NCBI GenBank assembly: GCA_945931735.1 | Contig: CAMEPN010000034.1 | Span: 1-9,657 of the forward strand | Length of the DNA: 9,657 nt | Source of the DNA: an uncultured Clostridia bacterium | GTDB taxonomy: Bacteria > Bacillota > Clostridia > Oscillospirales > Ruminococcaceae | Direction of reading: 5' to 3' | In this document: piece by piece, positions 5,720 through 9,657 of the stretch | Position numbering within the stretch: position 1 is the stretch's first letter | Layout: every line of letters starts with the position of its first letter | Translations under genes and position numbers: made by a program | Notes under the pieces: generated by a model | What the model was told of the DNA's origin: nothing | What the model saw: only the letters and a program-made list of their open reading frames with translations | The model's database searches: none

Positions 5720-6045
5720 TACATTGTTTGGTTTATTGTCTGGATAGGAGTGACGAACTCGTCAAGCGTTAGGTCATCGCCAAGATAGTTGTAATCGTCC
5801 TCAGTGATGTCCACGCCCTCGGAGCTGCCCTCGATAGGTTCTTTGAGAATGCAGGTTCCCCAATGGTTCACCAAGACGTAATCCTTGAGCTGGCATATCT
5901 CGCCGTCGCACTCGTCACGGAGGTCATATGCATAAAGCCCATCCGGAAGCGACTTGCGGTCTACCCTCATGTTGGTGAACAAACCCCTGTGACCTAGGAT
6001 TTCGAAGCTCTCATAGCTGACCTCTGACGCGTTAAGTGGTATCGT
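5719..6045 (-). CDS. LPD28-like mobile-element protein, start codon unclear
   Basis: The conserved part reads SYESFEILGHRGLFTNMRVD, then LPDGLYAYDLRD, then VLVNHWGTCILKEPIEG and LTLDEF. This matches the small LPD28-type domain (large polyvalent protein-associated) found with DUF4314 in clostridial conjugative elements; function is unknown. The only standard start inside this frame is a TTG at 5982, which would remove the SYESFEILGHRG segment I expect to be conserved. Upstream the frame is open to a TGA at 6054-6052 with no ATG. A strong GGAGGTGAT (6059-6051) has an in-frame ACG 9 nt after GGAGG, used here as the provisional start (108 aa). Alternatively the ATG at 6064/6061, one frame off, begins MMEVIFNDTT-stop and a +1 shift would join it. 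The end overlaps leader copy 2 (TAATG). Confidence 0.6.
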   Translation of the reverse strand, partial: TIPLNASEVSYESFEILGHRGLFTNMRVDRKSLPDGLYAYDLRDECDGEICQLKDYVLVNHWGTCILKEPIEGSSEGVDITEDDYNYLGDDLTLDEFVTPIQTINQTM

Positions 6046-6089
6046 TGAATATCACCTCCATCATTTTACTGAGTTACTTTCTGCTCTTG

Positions 6090-6341
6090 TCACATAGACA
6101 TCTTCGGAGCAATATCTTCCTTCTGCTCAGTGATCCTGTGAAAGGAATCGACTTCAGGGCAAATGCCCAGATGCCTGCCGTTGTCGAAATCGCAATGCAA
6201 GGTTCCCATATCGTCCACCAACCGCACCGTCCCCTTAGCTCCAGCAGGAATGGGGCGAGGATCATCGCTCATGCTGTCGAGCTGAATTCGCGTTCCGGGC
6301 GGGTACTGCTCCTGGAGCAGCCGGATTCTCTGTCTGTTCAT
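6090..6341 (-). CDS. DUF4314-family small protein
   Basis: This is an 83-aa soluble protein with the DUF4314 signature: MNRQRIRLLQEQYPPGTRIQ, DSMSDDPRPIPAGAKGTVRL, then VDDMGTLHCDFDNGRHLGI. The pattern of Pro-Gly-Thr-Arg, Gly-Thr-Val and Asp-Asn-Gly turns suggests a small SH3-like beta barrel, a structural inference. Function is unknown. The family is a recurrent first or early gene in conjugative elements of Lachnospiraceae and Ruminococcaceae. The ATG at 6341 has GGAGG 7 nt upstream, the most conventional start of this cluster. It appears to be the first full gene of the element-side operon, with no promoter I can recognise in the ~110 nt before it. The stop (Met-TGA) is ~30 nt from the ribosome site of the next gene. 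Confidence 0.82.
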   Translation of the reverse strand: MNRQRIRLLQEQYPPGTRIQLDSMSDDPRPIPAGAKGTVRLVDDMGTLHCDFDNGRHLGICPEVDSFHRITEQKEDIAPKMSM

Positions 6342-6398
6342 TTGATTACCTCCATTTGAAAAAATTTATGAAACGGCATTTGCCGATGCATACTTACT

Positions 6399-6425
6399 CT
6401 ACTGTACTGCTTTAATTGACATCAT
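6399..6425 (-). other. Micro-ORF (8 codons) with good ribosome site and in-frame amber stop
   Basis: AAAGGA (6438-6433) lies 7 nt before ATG ATG at 6425. The peptide is MMSIKAVQ, then TAG, and the same frame continues SKYASANAVS to a TAA at 6368-6366. It lies between the second tandem terminator and the DUF4314 gene. It could be a leader peptide, the remnant of a deleted gene, or a chance signal. Confidence 0.3.
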
Positions 6426-6452
6426 GATTTTTTCCTTTCATAATTTTTATGG

Positions 6453-6505
6453 AAATAAAAAACGCCTGCGGCTTGCGTTCGGTAATACCGAAGCAGCCAC
6501 AGGCG
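6453..6505 (-). terminator. Intrinsic terminator in repeat unit 2
   Basis: On the minus strand CGCCTGTGGCT pairs with AGCCGCAGGCG (11 bp, one G-U). It encloses a second perfect stem, TTCGGTA/TACCGAA, and is followed by TTTTTTATTT. This is a strong stop for minus-strand transcription before the element operon. Confidence 0.85.
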
Positions 6506-6593
6506 ATTTGTGCATACTATATAAATATATTGTGATTTTTTCTACACGATAAGGGTTCAAACCTACCGAAAATCTTTTTTGTAATTTTCGGCG

Positions 6594-6637
6594 AAAATAA
6601 AAAAGCCTGCGAGTACCGTTTCCGGCATTCGCAGGCT
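6594..6637 (-). terminator. Intrinsic terminator in repeat unit 1
   Basis: On the minus strand AGCCTGCGA pairs with TCGCAGGCT (9 bp) around a CCG/CGG inner stem, followed by a T run TTTTTATTTT. It occupies the same place in its repeat unit as the terminator at 6453-6505. Confidence 0.85.
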
Positions 6638-6745
6638 GATTGTGCAGAGTAAATAAAATTCCATAAGAAATTTTTATTCAAGTGGGGTTCAAGTCCATTT
6701 ACCCACAAAAAATATCTACGGAAACGTATTTCTGATTTTGAACAA

Positions 6746-6794
6746 GATATATGCCCGCAAGTGGCTCTGTGAAGCCGTTTGCGGGCATAATATC
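6746..6794. terminator. Long hairpin just downstream of tRNA-Leu, possible terminator
   Basis: ATGCCCGCAA (6751-6760) pairs with TTGCGGGCAT (6779-6788), extended by GATAT/ATATC with one bulged base. An inner GGCT/AGCC stem lies in the loop. It sits 19 nt after the tRNA 3' end on the minus strand. It lacks a long U run, so it may be a weak terminator, a processing structure or a recombination-site arm. Confidence 0.5.
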
Positions 6795-6812
6795 TATTTC
6801 GTTTAATATAGA

Positions 6813-6899
6813 TGGTGCAGGTGACGGGACTTGAACCCACATGACCTTGCGATCACTAGCACCTGAAGCTAGCGCGTCTGCCAATTCCGCCACACCTGC
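6813..6899 (-). tRNA. tRNA-Leu (anticodon CAG)
   Basis: This is an 87-nt class-II tRNA with encoded CCA. The acceptor stem GCAGGTG pairs with CACCTGC. The D arm contains GGCGGAATTGGCAGACGC. The anticodon stem CTAGC/GCTAG encloses the loop TTCAGGT, giving anticodon CAG for CUG codons. A long variable arm (GTGATCGCAAGGTCAT) and T arm GTGGGTTCAAGTCCCG follow. All parts match bacterial tRNA-Leu. It has its own promoter upstream and is the last host-like gene before the element-type genes. tRNA-Leu 3' ends are frequent integration targets, which makes it a candidate attachment site. Confidence 0.97.
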
Positions 6900-6932
6900 A
6901 CATCTGCCGCAACTCTTGCTGCAACGTAGTAT

Positions 6933-6961
6933 ATTTTATCATACTTCTCCCGATTTGTCAA
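6933..6961 (-). promoter_or_regulatory. Sigma-A promoter of tRNA-Leu
   Basis: On the minus strand the -35 box TTGACA (6961-6956) is followed after exactly 17 nt by the -10 box TAAAAT (6938-6933). The predicted start is near 6926, about 27 nt before the mature tRNA 5' end. Confidence 0.88.
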
Positions 6962-6980
6962 GGGGTTTTTCAAAAAAATC

Positions 6981-7016
6981 CGAAAAAAGCCGCCGTACGG
7001 TCATTCCCGCACGGCG
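6981..7016 (-). terminator. Intrinsic terminator of the pyk-lipid kinase operon
   Basis: On the minus strand CGCCGTGCGG pairs with CCGTACGGCG (10 bp, one G-U) around the loop GAATGA, followed by GCTTTTTTCGG and a second T run. It lies ~30 nt after the lipid kinase stop and just upstream of the tRNA promoter. Confidence 0.9.
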
Positions 7017-7047
7017 TATCTTATTCATCAAGCATTATCTGCGAAAA

Positions 7048-7992
7048 TCATTCCGCGTCCTGAGCGTCCTCGGCAAGCGCAGGGCTGCTCTCGGGAACGG
7101 CAATGGTGACCGCCTGCCTGTCGACGGTTATCTCCGCGCGGAGCGTGCTCCCGCCCTGCTCGCCGTCAAGATCCCATTCTATCGGCTTGTCGCTCTCAAT
7201 TACCAGCCTGTCGGTGCGCAGGCGGATAACGTTCTCGAACGGGTGGTTCTCGTCCAGCACGGCGTTCCTGGTCTTTTCAATCTCCGCAAGGCTTTTCGGG
7301 CGCTTTATGAAAAGGCAGTCAAGCAGCCCGTCGTCCATCTCCGCGCCCGAGGATATCATCTTCGTTAATCCCGCCACGGAAAGGCTGTTTCCCGCCATGC
7401 CGAAAACAAAGTCGCCGATGTAGACATCGTCCCCGCAGGTTATTTTCAGCCCGACTGATTTCTCGTTGAAATAATTCATGTCGAACAGCTTTACGCCCTG
7501 CAAAAAATACGCAAACGAGCCGAAAACGTTCTTGAGCTGGCGGTCGGTCGAATAGCTGACCTCCGAAAACGCCCCGAACGCCGCAACATACGCGAACCGC
7601 TCCTCATTGATATTCCCCGCATCTATCGCGCGGAAATTACCGTCAATGATCATTTTCGCCGCCTCGGGAAACGTCTTTGGAATGCCAAGCGACGACGCGA
7701 AATCGTTCATCGTCCCCGCGGGGATATAGCCGCAGCGCTTCTCCGCGCCGAAGCCCTTTATCCCCTCGAAAAGCTCGTGCAGCATACCGTCCCCGCCGCA
7801 GGTGCAAACAAGGTCGTAATCACCGCCGTGCTCCCTTATGAAATCGCGCCCGTCGCCGCTTTGCGAGGTAGGGTGCGCGGTGACGTCATAGCCGCCCTCC
7901 GTCAATATCGCGATGATCTCATGCAGCGAATGCACGACCCCGCCTTTGCCCGAAAACGGATTATATACAAACAGCAGCTTCTTCCTCTCCAT
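7048..7992 (-). CDS. Diacylglycerol-kinase-family lipid kinase (YegS/DagK-like)
   Basis: The protein has 314 residues, a normal length for the family. Nucleotide-binding and catalytic-domain motifs appear in order: NPFSGKG (11-17), GGDGMLHE (66-73, family consensus GGDGTxxE) and PAGTMNDFASSLGIP (91-105). The C-terminal beta domain carries EWDLDGE near residue 274. These soluble or membrane-associated kinases phosphorylate diacylglycerol or related lipids using ATP and feed phosphatidic acid back into phospholipid synthesis. The exact lipid cannot be read from sequence. The ATG at 7992 has GGAGG 8 nt upstream. It lies 27 nt after the pyruvate kinase stop without a terminator between them, so the two probably form an operon. 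The last ~15 residues are an acidic Ala-rich tail. Confidence 0.9.
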   Translation of the reverse strand: MERKKLLFVYNPFSGKGGVVHSLHEIIAILTEGGYDVTAHPTSQSGDGRDFIREHGGDYDLVCTCGGDGMLHELFEGIKGFGAEKRCGYIPAGTMNDFASSLGIPKTFPEAAKMIIDGNFRAIDAGNINEERFAYVAAFGAFSEVSYSTDRQLKNVFGSFAYFLQGVKLFDMNYFNEKSVGLKITCGDDVYIGDFVFGMAGNSLSVAGLTKMISSGAEMDDGLLDCLFIKRPKSLAEIEKTRNAVLDENHPFENVIRLRTDRLVIESDKPIEWDLDGEQGGSTLRAEITVDRQAVTIAVPESSPALAEDAQDAE

Positions 7993-8019
7993 GCTGTCAC
8001 CTCCGGAATGAAAATTGCG

Positions 8020-9657
8020 TCAAACAGGCTCCGCCGCCGATACTATACCCTTGTCCGCGTCCATGGTTATGGTCGTGCCGCTGCGCAGGATAAGCGTTGC
8101 GTTTGCAGCCTGCGTTATTACGGGAATATCCAGCGCCATGCCGACTATCGCCGCGTGGCATTCGTCGCCGCTTTCCTCTGTGATTATCCCCGCCGCCGTC
8201 TTGAGCAGCGGAAGTATCGCGTTCGAGGTCTTTGGGATAACGATTATCTGCCCGCGCTCGAACCGGAGCAGCGCTTCCTCCTCGTTCCTGCATACGCAGG
8301 CAGTAGCGGTAGCCTTGCCCGTCGTAGCGCCGTTTCCCGCAACGAGCACGTCGCCGACGATATGAACCTTCATAAGATTGGTCGTTCCCGAAACGCCGAG
8401 CGGAACTCCCGCCGTAATTACCGCAAGGTCGCCGTTCTTAAGCAGTCCCGCCGATACAGCCTTGTCTACCGCGTGGTGGATAAGGTCGTCGGTGCTGGTC
8501 ATCATCTCCTCCGCCATAAGCGGGATAACGCCCCATGACAGCGCCATCTGCCTCCATGTGACCTCGCTCGTCGTGCAGGAGATAATGGGGCATTCGGGGC
8601 GATAGCGCGATATCATGCGCGCAGTCGTGCCGGTCTTTGTAACGGTGATTATCGCTGTCGCGCAGAGATCCATCGCGGCGCTTACCGTCGCATGGGATAT
8701 CGCGGTGGACACGTTCACGCCGTTGTTTGCCTCGAGCTTATAAAAGCGCTTTTTGTAGTCGATGGCTTTCTCCGTCGTTTCCGCGATTAGCGCCATTGTC
8801 TTTACCGCCTCGACAGGGTGCTCGCCCGCCGCCGTTTCTCCCGAGAGCATTATCGCGCTGGTGCCGTCGTAAATGGCGTTCGCGACGTCGGTCGTTTCCG
8901 CTCTTGTCGGGCGGGGATTGTGTATCATGCTCTCCAGCATCTGCGTCGCGGTTATTACCTGCTTGTTGGCGTTGTAAGCCTTTTTTATGAGCATTTTCTG
9001 TATCTGGGGTATCTCCTCGAACGGGATCTCAACGCCCATATCCCCGCGCGCGACCATAATGCCGTCGGAAACACGGAGTATCTCGTCGATATTCTTCACG
9101 CCCTCGCCGTTCTCGATCTTGGCGATTATGCGGATATCGGGTCTGCCCTCTTCCTCGAGTATCTTCCTTATCGAAAGGATATCCTCCTCGCAGGTAACGA
9201 AGCTCGCCGCGATATAGTCGAAGCTCTCCCTTGCGCCGAAGCGAATATCCGAAATATCGACCTCGCTGAGGTACGGCATGGACAGCTTGACCCCGGGGAT
9301 ATTAACGCCCTTGTTATTGGACAGAAGCCCGCCGTTGAGCACGGTGCAGACGATATCCGCGGTGCCGTCGTCGTTCTTTATTATTTCGGTGCAGCGCATG
9401 ATGACGTTGCCGTCGTCGATCAGTATGCGCGTGCCGACGTCAATATCCTCTGCGAGATTTTTATATGTGACGGAAACGATGTCTTTATTGCCGAGAATGT
9501 CGCGAGTTGTGAGCACAAAGCCGTCGCCCGTTTTGACCTCGGTCTTTTTGTCGCCCTCGAATTTTTTCAGGCGAACCTCGGGGCCTTTTGTGTCGAGCAG
9601 CGTCGCGACAGGCTTCCCCATCTCCCGCGCCACTCTCACTATCTGGTCGTGGGTCGC
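8020..9657 (-). CDS. pyk: Pyruvate kinase with C-terminal PEP-utiliser-like domain, 5' end outside window
   Basis: 545 residues are visible; about 40 N-terminal ones are missing. Pyruvate kinase landmarks occur in order: LLDTKGPEVR, IAKIENGEGV (catalytic Lys), MVARGDMGVEIPFEEIP, the signature region with QVITATQMLESM and NPRPTRAETTDVANAIYDGT, and MLSGETAAGEHPVEAV. The enzyme converts PEP and ADP to pyruvate and ATP in glycolysis. The last ~110 residues form the extra domain seen in Bacillus-type enzymes, related to the mobile phosphohistidine domain of PEP-utilising enzymes. Here the usual TSH of that motif reads ECH (SGDECHAAIVG), keeping the histidine. With the missing N-terminus the length would be ~585, as in Bacillus. 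It continues upstream of coordinate 9657. A GTG at 9639 is internal, not the start. Confidence 0.95.
   Translation of the reverse strand, partial: ATHDQIVRVAREMGKPVATLLDTKGPEVRLKKFEGDKKTEVKTGDGFVLTTRDILGNKDIVSVTYKNLAEDIDVGTRILIDDGNVIMRCTEIIKNDDGTADIVCTVLNGGLLSNNKGVNIPGVKLSMPYLSEVDISDIRFGARESFDYIAASFVTCEEDILSIRKILEEEGRPDIRIIAKIENGEGVKNIDEILRVSDGIMVARGDMGVEIPFEEIPQIQKMLIKKAYNANKQVITATQMLESMIHNPRPTRAETTDVANAIYDGTSAIMLSGETAAGEHPVEAVKTMALIAETTEKAIDYKKRFYKLEANNGVNVSTAISHATVSAAMDLCATAIITVTKTGTTARMISRYRPECPIISCTTSEVTWRQMALSWGVIPLMAEEMMTSTDDLIHHAVDKAVSAGLLKNGDLAVITAGVPLGVSGTTNLMKVHIVGDVLVAGNGATTGKATATACVCRNEEEALLRFERGQIIVIPKTSNAILPLLKTAAGIITEESGDECHAAIVGMALDIPVITQAANATLILRSGTTITMDADKGIVSAAEPV

Larger units (their letters stand above)
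6453..6716 (-). repeat. Imperfect tandem duplication, 132-nt period, two units
   Basis: The units lie at about 6594-6716 and 6453-6584. Landmarks recur at exactly 132 nt: GGTTCAA (plus strand 6686 and 6554), TGTGCA (6641 and 6509) and the 5' foot of each terminator stem (6637 and 6505). Each unit, read on the minus strand, has a T-rich start, a TTGAACCC core resembling the complement of a tRNA T-arm, an AT-rich spacer, TGCACAA(A)TC and an intrinsic terminator. Sequence identity is partial but the order is complete. Confidence 0.7.
6342..6812. other. Gene-poor boundary region between tRNA-Leu and the element operon
   Basis: This AT-rich stretch of about 470 nt has no convincing protein gene. 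It contains a long hairpin after the tRNA, two tandem repeat units each with an intrinsic terminator (minus strand), an 8-bp inverted repeat (6566-6573 with 6584-6591), a micro-ORF at 6399-6425 and a small CGGC/GCCG hairpin at 6374-6385. No integrase, recognisable promoter or exact copy of the tRNA 3' end in direct orientation was seen. I infer it holds the host/element junction. Confidence 0.6.

Noticed and set aside
6566..6591. CCGAAAAT/ATTTTCGG inverted repeat as a plus-strand terminator
   Set aside because: The stem is AT-rich and there is no plus-strand gene to terminate.
6679..6712. Possible plus-strand tRNA fragment (GTGGGGTTCAAGTCC followed by ACCCAC)
   Set aside because: The T-stem does not pair and there is no CCA or upstream cloverleaf; kept only as a T-arm-like core in the repeat finding.
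6517..6840. 107-aa minus-strand ORF
   Set aside because: It runs through the tRNA 3' end, hairpin and tandem terminator repeats, with no ribosome site or recognisable protein features.
6699..6893. Minus-strand ORF beginning MAELADALASGASDRKV
   Set aside because: This is the well-known spurious translation of a tRNA-Leu gene; it overlaps the tRNA almost entirely.
7777..8538. Plus-strand ORF of 253 aa
   Set aside because: It is antisense to pyruvate kinase and the lipid kinase; Arg-rich shadow translation.
1..9657. CRISPR array, insertion sequence or integrase
   Set aside because: No regularly spaced short repeats, transposase or recombinase motifs were seen on either strand.

Overview
The window looks like the junction between an ordinary low-GC Gram-positive (Firmicutes) chromosome and an integrated conjugative element. 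The organism is probably an Oscillospiraceae/Ruminococcaceae-type gut clostridium. This is judged from the pyruvate kinase and lipid kinase sequences, the AGGAGG-type ribosome binding sites and an accessory gene set (DUF4314, LPD28-like, Api92/YubB-like, DUF3849, SpoVG-like) that I associate with mobile elements of gut clostridia. All convincing genes lie on the minus strand, so the biological order runs from high to low coordinates.

Right part, host side (9657 to about 6800): the 3' nine-tenths of a pyruvate kinase with a C-terminal PEP-utiliser-type extension, a diacylglycerol-kinase-family lipid kinase 27 nt downstream, a strong intrinsic terminator, a textbook sigma-A promoter and tRNA-Leu(CAG). 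Directly after the tRNA is a long hairpin.

Middle (about 6812 to 6342): roughly 470 nt without a clear gene. It holds the post-tRNA hairpin, an imperfect tandem duplication with a 132-nt period in which each unit carries a tRNA-T-arm-like sequence and an intrinsic terminator, and a micro-ORF with a good ribosome binding site. This is the likely host/element boundary, but no integrase or second att site is in view.

Left part, element side (6341 to 1): DUF4314 protein, LPD28-like protein, Api92/YubB-like ferredoxin-fold protein, D12-class adenine DNA methylase, AbrB-type protein, BRO-N antirepressor, DUF3849-type protein, a terminator, then two nearly identical 72-aa pilin-like peptides flanking a SpoVG-family gene, a TadV/CpaA-type prepilin peptidase and a CpaB/RcpC (SAF) protein cut by the window edge. 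The first half reads as a regulatory and host-adaptation block. The second half reads as the start of a Tad-pilus-like export module that would continue beyond coordinate 1.

The most unusual feature is a ~100-nt leader present twice, directly upstream of the YubB-like gene and of the D12 methylase gene. The two copies differ at several positions yet both fold into the same long hairpin (CTGTGAA...TTCACAG outer stem), with compensating changes in the inner stem. Both end in a Shine-Dalgarno followed, at exactly 8 nt, by an isoleucine codon (ATT or ATC) where the protein families normally begin with Met. The LPD28-like gene before them also lacks a usable ATG at its expected N-terminus. This suggests an RNA-controlled, possibly near-cognate-codon-initiated regulon within the element.
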